A stretch of 64,000 nucleotides of DNA from an uncultured Granulosicoccaceae bacterium (GTDB lineage Bacteria; Pseudomonadota; Gammaproteobacteria; Granulosicoccales; Granulosicoccaceae): assembly GCA_938028465.1 (NCBI GenBank), contig CALJAA010000028.1, positions 1-64,000 of the forward strand, written 5' to 3'. Every line of letters starts with the position of its first letter. Positions within the stretch are counted from its first letter, which is position 1. The notes beneath the pieces are model-generated. The model did not search any database and was not told the DNA's origin. It was given only the letters and a program-made list of their open reading frames with translations. Shown here piece after piece: positions 20,793 to 29,082 of the stretch. A program made the position numbers and the translations under genes.

Positions 20793-21521
20793 TTAATAAC
20801 TTGCTTTCGAATTATCAATACCAACTGATTTCCATACCTTTACTGGGTACCGGCTTGCCGGCCCTGACTTGGGTAAGGCAACTCTATAAGTCTCGCCTGC
20901 GTAGAGGCGATTAGGTTGTATCTCTACGCAGTCAGATTCTGAACTTCCACACTGAACGATTTTGCGTAACAGCACATTGGTATTGCCGTTGTTCGCAAAT
21001 TCAATCGAATTGTTGGTACGTTTGACTTTTAAGTCCGCATTGGCGTTTTGAGGGCGTGACAAAAGTAATAGGTCGTAACCGACCAATACTTTTATGGCAG
21101 ATGCTTTTTTGTTGCCACCGTCATTGTCGAGTTTCACTTTTCCAGTGTAGGGCTTAACAGATAAACGAAACACGCGATCCTTATTCGTTGCTGATTCTCT
21201 TAGTATCACTCGTACACGTTTGCGTTGACCAGGTGGAAGCAGTATTTGCTTTGGGCTTACTAATACCGCTGCAGTACGTGGATCGGTTAGCTCGACTCGG
21301 CCAGGGTTTTCTGATTCAGGGTTGATTATTTCTGCCGCATTTAGGTCGAGATAGATTTTGAAGTCGCCGTTATTTTTGACTTCAATATCTTGAACCAACT
21401 TATCGGGTGAAAATTCAATTACAGAGCGATTGACTGAAAGTTGCGCTGTAGCCGTTTGTGACAATGCCAGCCCAGCTACCATCAGGCCTAGTTTGGAGAT
21501 GTCTTTAAAGATTTTGATCAT
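20793..21521 (-). CDS. fimbrial/pilus periplasmic chaperone (PapD-like)
   Basis: 242 aa, signal peptide; SVNRSVIEFSPDKLVQDIEVKNNGDFKIYLDL; ILLPPGQRKRVRVILRE; second Ig-like domain. Confidence 0.85.
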   Translation of the reverse strand: MIKIFKDISKLGLMVAGLALSQTATAQLSVNRSVIEFSPDKLVQDIEVKNNGDFKIYLDLNAAEIINPESENPGRVELTDPRTAAVLVSPKQILLPPGQRKRVRVILRESATNKDRVFRLSVKPYTGKVKLDNDGGNKKASAIKVLVGYDLLLLSRPQNANADLKVKRTNNSIEFANNGNTNVLLRKIVQCGSSESDCVEIQPNRLYAGETYRVALPKSGPASRYPVKVWKSVGIDNSKASY

Positions 21522-21820
21522 GCGTCGTATCTGCCATTTTTTTAATTGTTATGCCTGAATTTGCTAGCGGCAGCCCCTTAGGTACCTTCATTTTAGGCCA
21601 TGGTTTTTCGTAGCGCACCCCACTTTAGATGGGCTAGATGTGAATAGCTTCCTAAAGCGGCAGGAGAAACTGTGTAGCACACGGGAATATTACCTAGTGA
21701 AGTTACAAAAGGCCTGTTCGGCTGCCGATACGGATCTCAGCTAGGGGATGGCAGTTTATCTTCTCGTTACGGCAGCGTATCGAAAGCGTCCGTTCCTAGT
21801 TTTCCTAGACGTAAATAACA

Positions 21821-22351
21821 ATGAGAATAATAAAATTTATGAAGAACTTTAAACTTGCGGTATTGGCTTCAGCTTTGGTTACATCTGGTTCGTTAATGGC
21901 GGCCCAAGACGGCAACTTAGGTGGTACTTCTGCAGGCGAATCACTAGTAACCATCATTAAGGAAAACGCTGTACAAATAAGCGATGTGGCAGATCTTGAT
22001 CTAGGCTCACACGCAACTCTTGCAGCTGATGTATCCGCTAACGATGATGTTTGTGTTTTCAATTCAACTGCAGCCTATAGTATTACGGTGAGCTCTGCTA
22101 ACGGTGAATTTAAATTGATGAATGGCGCAGCTGAAATTCCTTATTCAGTTGAGTGGTCTGCTAATAGTGGGGCTGCAGCTCCTCTCGCACACGGTGCAGC
22201 GCTGGCGTCTTTGGCTGGTGATCGTACGAGTCTGAATTGCAATGGTGGCACTAATGCTAATTTTAGCGCGACTGTAGCCGCGGCTGATTTTAATGCAGCT
22301 GGCCCAGGCACTTACACTGATACATTAACCCTTCTAGTTGAGCCTGAGTAA
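21821..22351 (+). CDS. pilin-like secreted protein (candidate major pilin)
   Basis: Signal peptide MKNFKLAVLASALVTSGSLMAA (ATG at 21839 may be the true start); two Cys; C-terminal GPGTYTDTLTLLVEPE; next to chaperone and usher. Confidence 0.7.
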   Translation: MRIIKFMKNFKLAVLASALVTSGSLMAAQDGNLGGTSAGESLVTIIKENAVQISDVADLDLGSHATLAADVSANDDVCVFNSTAAYSITVSSANGEFKLMNGAAEIPYSVEWSANSGAAAPLAHGAALASLAGDRTSLNCNGGTNANFSATVAAADFNAAGPGTYTDTLTLLVEPE

Positions 22352-22375
22352 GGCTTCATTCTTGTTTTGATGGAC

Positions 22376-22392
22376 GCGGGCTCACTGCCCGC
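22376..22392 (+). terminator. short GC-rich stem-loop between pilin-like genes 1 and 2
   Basis: GCGGGC-TCACT-GCCCGC followed by GCTCTTTC. Confidence 0.4.
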
Positions 22393-22435
22393 GCTCTTTC
22401 ATCAAAATTTTTGATTAATTGTTCTGTAAATTGCT

Positions 22436-22999
22436 ATGAACAAGGTTCCGACATTATTTAAGAAGGTAGTTTCAAGGCTCGGCGTGTTGGTGCTGGTAAC
22501 AGGGTGCTTAACTAGTTCTGGGTTGTTGTATGCGCAAAGTGCATCGACAGACACCGAAGTTGCAATTACTAAATCTGAAGCAGTCAAGATCAGTAATATT
22601 GATGATTGGCTGATTGGCGTATTCACCGCAACCGACTCGATTAACACGATTCAATATAATTGGGATGCGGAGTGTGTATACAGTTCTACTGGCAGTTATA
22701 AAGTAGAAATTATTAGTCAAAACGGAGGTGCAGACCTTACGCTTAAGAGCGGGCCCAACTCAATGAAGTACTGGATTTATTCCTTTTACCGAAGAGGCGC
22801 GAACTTTCGTATGCAAGGTTTTACTGATTCGAATTTTACGATTGATAATCTCAGTGGCAGTAGGCAACAAGATTGCAGCGATGAGGCCAATGCTGGCACT
22901 AATCTATGGTTCGCAGCACTCGTTCGCCCTGCTGATTTCAACCCAGCTCCACCAGGGATCTACCAGGATCTGGTGACGCTGTTGGTGAGCCCGTTATAA
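22436..22999 (+). CDS. pilin-like secreted protein (paralog 2)
   Basis: Signal peptide; ECVYSSTGSYKVEI; DCSDEANAGTNLWFAALVRPADFNPAPPGIYQDLVTLLVSPL. Confidence 0.65.
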   Translation: MNKVPTLFKKVVSRLGVLVLVTGCLTSSGLLYAQSASTDTEVAITKSEAVKISNIDDWLIGVFTATDSINTIQYNWDAECVYSSTGSYKVEIISQNGGADLTLKSGPNSMKYWIYSFYRRGANFRMQGFTDSNFTIDNLSGSRQQDCSDEANAGTNLWFAALVRPADFNPAPPGIYQDLVTLLVSPL

Positions 23000-23005
23000 C
23001 GATCG

Positions 23006-23461
23006 ATGCGGCTCTTTTTTTCATTCACACTGTTTTTGTTGCTGTCATGGTCTTCGATCGTGACAGCCAACAGTGTGTCTGTTGAAGGGGATCTTTTTCT
23101 AGGAGTTTGGTCGCCAATGCAGAGCCGATGGGAGTCCCGTGTTCCTGTTTGTGTGTCCAGCGATGCCAGCCAATCCCCTTACCGACTTGTGGCTTTTGGC
23201 CAAAACCCTAGCCAATTTGCGCTAACCAACGAGCTAGATGACCAAGTTCGCTACAAAGTGCTTTGGCACACCGGCAAAAATTACCAGCGCCGGGATCATC
23301 TTGCCCCTTCTGTTCCCTCGAGCCGAGTCTATGGAAACGCCGGAAATTGCCAATCTAAGCCTACTGGCTACATCCGAGTCCGCTTAAACAAGCAAGATAT
23401 CGATAAAGCCATTCCGGCGATTTATCAAGACACCTTAGTGATCATGTTGTCGCCGCTTTAG
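23006..23461 (+). CDS. pilin-like secreted protein (paralog 3)
   Basis: Signal peptide MRLFFSFTLFLLLSWSSIVTA; VCVSSDASQSPYRLVAF; NCQSKPTGYIRVRLNKQDIDKAIPAIYQDTLVIMLSPL. Confidence 0.6.
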   Translation: MRLFFSFTLFLLLSWSSIVTANSVSVEGDLFLGVWSPMQSRWESRVPVCVSSDASQSPYRLVAFGQNPSQFALTNELDDQVRYKVLWHTGKNYQRRDHLAPSVPSSRVYGNAGNCQSKPTGYIRVRLNKQDIDKAIPAIYQDTLVIMLSPL

Positions 23462-23575
23462 CCCAGTCTATTGGATTGAGCGATAAACATACACCCGAAC
23501 CAGAATATCCAGTATAATTGGCGGTTCTCTAACGAGGCGCCACGTGCGCCTTAAGCAAGATTGACTGGAATTCAC

Positions 23576-23833
23576 ATGGTAACAATACGCTTGTCCCGAG
23601 GCGGCGCCAAAAAACAGCCGTTTTATCACATAGTTGCGACAGATAGCCGCGCACGTCGTGACGGTCGCTACATCGAACGCTTGGGTTATTACAACCCGGT
23701 TGCTCGTGGTGATGCAGTCGCACTCAATCTAGATCTGGAACGTGTTGACTACTGGGTCGGTGTTGGCGCTCAAATGAGCGATCGCGTTAAAAAAGTCGTA
23801 AAAGGCTATCGTAAGGAGCATGCAGCCGCTTGA
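23576..23833 (+). CDS. rpsP: 30S ribosomal protein S16
   Basis: [41 protein letters not shown]. Confidence 0.98.
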   Translation: MVTIRLSRGGAKKQPFYHIVATDSRARRDGRYIERLGYYNPVARGDAVALNLDLERVDYWVGVGAQMSDRVKKVVKGYRKEHAAA

Positions 23834-24389
23834 TGGCAAGCGTCCTGAGGACTTAGGTGAAGTCTTAAACGACTTCATAGCTCTGGGGCGTGTCAGCGGA
23901 CTTTTTGGTGTTAAAGGTTGGGTCAAGGTCTTCTCCGACACACAGCCTAGAGAGAACATCACTCAATACAGCGCTTGGTGGCTTAATAACGCCGAGAGCA
24001 CACAAGATTGGAAAGAAATAAAGGTCGTGCAGGCACGACCTCACGGTAAAACCATAATTGCTTCATTTGAGGGGATAACCACTCGTGAAGCAGCGGCTAA
24101 ACTCATTGGCCAGCAAGTCGCGATACCTCGCAGCTTGCTGCCAGAAGCTCAAGAAGATGAGTACTACTGGGCTGATTTGGTAGGCTGTAATGTTGTTTCG
24201 GTGTCAGGTGACGAAATGGGCTTGGTCGACAGTCTGTTTGAAACCGGTGCTAACGATGTATTGGTCGTGAAAAGAAACAAAGGCAGTGATAACAGTGAAG
24301 TATTGATCCCTTGGGTCATTCCTGATGTCATTACCTATATTGATATACCCGCCAAGCAAATAGTTGTGGATTGGGATCCAGACTATTGA
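23820..24389 (+). CDS. rimM: ribosome maturation factor RimM
   Basis: [40 protein letters not shown]; position between rpsP and trmD. Confidence 0.95.
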   Translation: MQPLDGKRPEDLGEVLNDFIALGRVSGLFGVKGWVKVFSDTQPRENITQYSAWWLNNAESTQDWKEIKVVQARPHGKTIIASFEGITTREAAAKLIGQQVAIPRSLLPEAQEDEYYWADLVGCNVVSVSGDEMGLVDSLFETGANDVLVVKRNKGSDNSEVLIPWVIPDVITYIDIPAKQIVVDWDPDY

Positions 24390-24407
24390 GCGGAATGACT
24401 GGGCAGG

Positions 24408-25175
24408 ATGGCTAACGTGCGATTCGCCGTTATTACAGTACTGCCGGATCTCATAACGGCTACGCTACAACAAGGTGTTGTCGGCAGAGCAGTTGGTAGC
24501 GGCAAGATCACTGTTAGTTTGCACAACCCGCGGGATCACACCCAGGATGTGCACAGAACGGTTGATGATCGACCATTTGGTGGTGGGCCCGGCATGGTGC
24601 TAAAGCCCGAGCCAGTTGGGCTGGCTATTGAAGAGGCCCGAAAAAGTTTACCGGATGCGCCGGTGGTGTATTTATCGCCACAGGGGCGTCAGTTTGATCA
24701 ACCAGTGGCGCGCGTTTGGTGCGAACACGGGTCGCTGATATTACTTTGCGGTCGTTACGAAGGCATCGACGAGCGCATCATTGATCAGCATGTTGATGAG
24801 GAAGTCTCGTTAGGGGATTTTGTTATCAGCGGTGGGGAACTAGCCGCAGCCGTCATCATTGATGTGGTGTCGCGGTTACAACCGGGGGTGCTTGGGCATC
24901 CGTCGTCAGCAATCGAGGATTCCTTTGAATCCAGCCTGCTTGACCATCCGCATTACACGCGGCCGGAAGCTTATAACGGGCAGGGAGTACCCGACGTTTT
25001 ACGCAGTGGCGACCATGCAAAAATTGCACGTTGGCGGCGGCAGCAAAGCGTCAAAAGAACACAGGATCGTCGTCCGGATTTGCTACTTGAGGCTAATCTA
25101 GACAACGCAGATAAACAGTATTTACAACAGTTTGACGGGCCAGGCCCAACAAGCACGAAGGCAGAAAAGAAATGA
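24408..25175 (+). CDS. trmD: tRNA (guanine-N1)-methyltransferase
   Basis: [59 protein letters not shown]-type motif. Confidence 0.97.
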   Translation: MANVRFAVITVLPDLITATLQQGVVGRAVGSGKITVSLHNPRDHTQDVHRTVDDRPFGGGPGMVLKPEPVGLAIEEARKSLPDAPVVYLSPQGRQFDQPVARVWCEHGSLILLCGRYEGIDERIIDQHVDEEVSLGDFVISGGELAAAVIIDVVSRLQPGVLGHPSSAIEDSFESSLLDHPHYTRPEAYNGQGVPDVLRSGDHAKIARWRRQQSVKRTQDRRPDLLLEANLDNADKQYLQQFDGPGPTSTKAEKK

Positions 25176-25519
25176 GCAAAATCATTGATGCAATCAACGC
25201 CGAGCAAATGGGCAAAGAGATCCCTGCATTTTCAGCAGGCGACACCATTACGGTTCAGGTAAAGATCAAAGAAGGCGAACGTGAGCGTTTGCAGGCATTT
25301 GAAGGCGTAGTTATTGCCAAGCGTAACCGCGGCCTTAACTCTGCATTCACTGTGCGTAAAATTTCACACGGTGAAGGTGTTGAGCGTGTATTCCAAACCT
25401 ATAGCCCGCTGGTCGATTCAATCGAAGTTAAGCGTCGCGGTGATGTCCGTCGTGCGAAGCTTTACTACCTACGAGGCCTTACTGGCCGCGCAGCTCGAAT
25501 CAAAGAAAAATTGTCTTAA
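25172..25519 (+). CDS. rplS: 50S ribosomal protein L19
   Basis: [56 protein letters not shown]. Confidence 0.97.
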   Translation: MSKIIDAINAEQMGKEIPAFSAGDTITVQVKIKEGERERLQAFEGVVIAKRNRGLNSAFTVRKISHGEGVERVFQTYSPLVDSIEVKRRGDVRRAKLYYLRGLTGRAARIKEKLS

Positions 25520-25626
25520 TATTTTAGAATTTAAAATTGTTATAGAAACTATTGAAATCACTGGCCTCTCAATCATGAGATGGCCAGTTGGCACATCGCC
25601 AATCGAAGCACTCAGGTTTTGCCCTC

Positions 25627-27570
25627 ATGACTGATACCAAAACAGAATCAATGCCGTTTCAGGCAGAAGTAAGCCAACTTCTGCAATTGATGATTCATTC
25701 GCTTTACAGCAACCAAGAAATCTTTTTGCGTGAACTTATCTCTAACGCATCCGATGCCTGCGACAAATTGCGTTTTGAAGCAATAGCCGATAGCAAATTA
25801 TTAGAAGATAACAGCGACCTAGCCATCACGGTATCGTTTGATAGCGAGGCAAATACAGTTACGGTCAGTGATAACGGTATCGGTATGGATCGCGATGACG
25901 TTATTAATAACATTGGTACTATCGCAAAATCGGGCACTAAAGCGTTTCTTGAATCACTGACAGGTGATCAAAAAGCGGATGCACAGCTTATTGGTCAATT
26001 TGGTGTTGGCTTTTACTCAGCATTTGTTGTAGCAGACAAAGTGCAGCTAAACACTCGTAAAGCTGGAGCTAAAAATGATCAGGGTATTAGTTGGGAATCA
26101 GATGCTTCAGGCGGTTATACCTTAAGTGAGATTGATAAGCCGGTTCGAGGCACGGAAGTCGTGCTTCATCTTAAAGATGAGTCAAAAGAGTTTGCTGATA
26201 ATTTTCGCCTGCGTCATGTCATTAAAAAATATTCTGACCACATAACCTTCCCGATCATGATGCTTGAGCAGGTAGCGCCGCTAACGGATGAGCAAACGGA
26301 GGCAGGTGAAGTGCAAGCCGCTGCAGAGCTAGAACAAGTTAATGCGGCATCGGCCCTTTGGACTAAGTCTAAATCTGAGATATCAGACGAAGATTATCAA
26401 GAGTTTTACAAGCAAGTTTGCCAAGATTACGAAGCGCCATTAACGTGGGCTCATAATCGGGTTGAAGGTAATCTTGAATACACCTCGCTATTGTTTATAC
26501 CTGCCAAAGCGCCTTTTGATTTATACGATGCTTCTATGCAGCGTAACGGTATCAAGCTGTTTGTGCAGCGTGTATTCATCATGGATGAAGCTGAAAAACT
26601 GATGCCCCGATATTTGCGGTTTGTGAAGGGCTTGGTTGATAGTAACGACCTGCCGCTTAATGTGTCGCGCGAGATTTTGCAAAACAACAAAGTGATTGAA
26701 TCGATCCGTAAGGCTTCATCTAAAAGAGTACTAACACTTCTAGAAAACTTAGCTGACAAAGAGCCCGAAAAGTACAAAACGTTCTGGGCAGAATTTGGTA
26801 GCTGCCTTAAAGAAGCGCCAGGTGAAGATCACGCCAACAAAGATCAAGTTGCGAAGCTGTATCGATTTAACTCAACTCATAATAGTGACGCTAACGAACA
26901 AACTAGCCTCGATGATTACATAGGCCGCATGCAGCCCGGCCAAGATAAGATTTATTACATTACTGCTGATAGCTTGTCGGCTGCCAGCAATAGCCCCCAT
27001 CTAGAAATATTTAAAGAAAAGGGTATCGAAGTGGTGCTGATGCATGATCGCGTTGACGAATGGATGATGACTTACCTCAACGAATACGAGCAAAAGCCAT
27101 TTGTCTCTGTGGCTAAAGGTGATCTTGATCTAGCTGGTGTTGGCAAAGATTCAAGCGAGACAGAAACAGAGAAGGCGGAGGCCGAGAAGAGATTGGCTGA
27201 AGCTGAGCCGTTAATCAAGCGAATAAGTGCGATACTAGATAACGACACCAGCGAAGTTCGAGCATCGACAAGATTGACCAGTTCGCCAGCTTGTGTGGTG
27301 TTAGCTGAGCACGAGATGGCTTTGCATATGCAACAATTGCTTAAACAAGCTGGGCATGAAGTACCCGATAGTAAACCTATACTTGAGGTTAACCCAGAGC
27401 ATCCGATTTTAGCGCTGCTCGATCAAGAACAAGACGAGGAGCGCTTTGCAGATTGGTCTCGTTTATTGCTTGATCAGGCACTTTTGGCTGAAGGTGGGCA
27501 ACTTGAGGACGGGGCAGGGTTTGTAAAGCGTATGAATGAGCTATTTTTGGCCATGGGTCAATCAAGTTAA
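25627..27570 (+). CDS. htpG: molecular chaperone HtpG (Hsp90)
   Basis: FQAEVSQLLQLMIHSLYSNQEIFLRELISNASDACDKLRF; GQFGVGFYSAFVVAD. Start set to ATG 25627 (MTDTKTES). Confidence 0.97.
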   Translation: MTDTKTESMPFQAEVSQLLQLMIHSLYSNQEIFLRELISNASDACDKLRFEAIADSKLLEDNSDLAITVSFDSEANTVTVSDNGIGMDRDDVINNIGTIAKSGTKAFLESLTGDQKADAQLIGQFGVGFYSAFVVADKVQLNTRKAGAKNDQGISWESDASGGYTLSEIDKPVRGTEVVLHLKDESKEFADNFRLRHVIKKYSDHITFPIMMLEQVAPLTDEQTEAGEVQAAAELEQVNAASALWTKSKSEISDEDYQEFYKQVCQDYEAPLTWAHNRVEGNLEYTSLLFIPAKAPFDLYDASMQRNGIKLFVQRVFIMDEAEKLMPRYLRFVKGLVDSNDLPLNVSREILQNNKVIESIRKASSKRVLTLLENLADKEPEKYKTFWAEFGSCLKEAPGEDHANKDQVAKLYRFNSTHNSDANEQTSLDDYIGRMQPGQDKIYYITADSLSAASNSPHLEIFKEKGIEVVLMHDRVDEWMMTYLNEYEQKPFVSVAKGDLDLAGVGKDSSETETEKAEAEKRLAEAEPLIKRISAILDNDTSEVRASTRLTSSPACVVLAEHEMALHMQQLLKQAGHEVPDSKPILEVNPEHPILALLDQEQDEERFADWSRLLLDQALLAEGGQLEDGAGFVKRMNELFLAMGQSS

Positions 27571-27669
27571 CGAGCAAGTCAAAAATTAATCAGCAGATCA
27601 GCTTGGCGCACTGCTACCGAACGGCTAGACTATAGCGATCAGGCCTCTTTATAAATGAATTTGAACTAG

Positions 27670-28266
27670 ATGAACGTAATGAGAATCAAACTGTTATTGG
27701 TTGGTGTGGTACTGGCTGCGGTACAGTCAACCTCAATGGCTGCAGGCGACGCAGAAGAGGGCCAAAAATTGGCTCATACTTGCCTAGGTTGCCACGGTGT
27801 TAAACATTACGTTAATACGTATCCTACGTATAAAGTGCCACTTATTGCTGGTCAGCACGAGTCATACATCATTGCGGCGTTAAAGGCTTATCGCTCCAAG
27901 CAACGTGCACACAAAACGATGCAAGCTAATGCTAGCGATCTAACTGATCAAAACATGGAAGACGTAGCGGCGTACTTTGCAGGCCTAGGTGCCGAAGCCA
28001 AGAGTGGATCTAAAATAGCAGACGAGCCTCTAGCAGCGACTTGCATGACTTGTCATGGCCCAGGCGGTTTGTCAACTATCCCAACCAACCCAATTTTGGC
28101 TGGTCAGTATGAAAGCTATATCGAGCAGTCGCTTTATTCGTACCGCTCGGGTGAGCGTAAGAACCCCATAATGGGTGGTTTTGCATCTACGTTAAGTGAC
28201 GAAGATATCGGTAAACTGGCCGAGTATTTTTCAGCCCACAATGGGCCATTGCGTACCGCTGATTAG
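27670..28266 (+). CDS. diheme cytochrome c4-like protein
   Basis: Signal peptide; two CxxCH motifs (TCLGCHG, TCMTCHG); duplicated GQ.ESYI...L..YRS..R pattern. Confidence 0.92.
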   Translation: MNVMRIKLLLVGVVLAAVQSTSMAAGDAEEGQKLAHTCLGCHGVKHYVNTYPTYKVPLIAGQHESYIIAALKAYRSKQRAHKTMQANASDLTDQNMEDVAAYFAGLGAEAKSGSKIADEPLAATCMTCHGPGGLSTIPTNPILAGQYESYIEQSLYSYRSGERKNPIMGGFASTLSDEDIGKLAEYFSAHNGPLRTAD

Positions 28267-28559
28267 TCGGGCTTGTTCTTAGTAGCTTGTTGAGCTATTG
28301 TCGCGATCTGATCTTCGATATCTCGCGGCATTTGAATGTGAAAACCCTGTGATTCGATGTTGCTAATGACTGTGGCTGGATCTTCTTGGCCCAGCTTACG
28401 ATCACTAGTGAGCATGAAGCTCAAAGCGAGTTCGGGTTCACCCATTTGTAGCGAAACTGCATCGGGCAACTCGCATTTGTCGATTGTGTTGGGCAGGTAC
28501 AGATACAAGCCGTCTTTTTTGGAACTGCGATAAACGTAGGTGTGCATGGAAAATTGCAA
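28263..28559 (-). CDS. YcgL-domain protein
   Basis: YVYRSSKKDGLYLYLP; LSFMLTSDRKLGQEDPATVISNIESQGFHIQMPR; start may be 28547. Confidence 0.8.
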   Translation of the reverse strand: MQFSMHTYVYRSSKKDGLYLYLPNTIDKCELPDAVSLQMGEPELALSFMLTSDRKLGQEDPATVISNIESQGFHIQMPRDIEDQIATIAQQATKNKPD

Positions 28560-28591
28560 GCTTAAATGTCAGTGGTAAGGATAACCACATA

Positions 28592-29044
28592 GTGAGTCAA
28601 AATCTGTCTGACATTGAAAAAATGCGACTAGATAAGTGGCTTTGGGCTGCACGTTTTTTTAAAACGCGATCGCTGGCGACAGATGCCATCGCTAAAAACC
28701 AGATTAAAGTCGGCGGCCAGCGAGTGAAGCCGTCTCGCAATATAGCCATAGGCGATACAGTATTGGTTGAGAAGCCGCCGTACAGCCAAGAACTAACGAT
28801 TATTGGTTTGTCAGAACAACGGCGCCCGGCGAAGGAGGCGCAACTGTTGTATGAAGAGCTGCAGTCGAGTATTGAGCGGCGCGAAACTCTGGCTAATCAA
28901 TTACGGGTTGAACGACAAATGAATCCACGCTTTATCAGCGATGGAAAGCCAAGCAAAAAACAACGCCGGCAAATAATTCGTTTTCAAAATGTACAGGACG
29001 CACCTGATTCTGACACTGATCAAAAAGTTGGTCCAAAAAGTTGA
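28592..29044 (+). CDS. hslR: heat-shock protein 15 / ribosome-associated S4-domain protein
   Basis: MRLDKWLWAARFFKTRSLATDAIAKNQIKVGGQRVKPSRNIAIGD; GTG start 28592 or ATG 28622. Confidence 0.88.
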   Translation: MSQNLSDIEKMRLDKWLWAARFFKTRSLATDAIAKNQIKVGGQRVKPSRNIAIGDTVLVEKPPYSQELTIIGLSEQRRPAKEAQLLYEELQSSIERRETLANQLRVERQMNPRFISDGKPSKKQRRQIIRFQNVQDAPDSDTDQKVGPKS

Positions 29045-29082
29045 TCCAAAATAATGAATAACAAACAACAGTTGAGCTTATC

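Noticed and set aside
11946-23461. Defence island or secretion-type anti-phage system in the ffh-rpsP block
   Set aside because: No nuclease, helicase, TIR, reverse transcriptase, toxin-antitoxin or restriction motifs; contents are transport, envelope and pilus related.
29030-29055. Short tandem AAAAAGTTGGTCC/AAAAGTTGATCC at the end of hslR
   Set aside because: Only two imperfect copies and within a coding 3' end; too weak to interpret.
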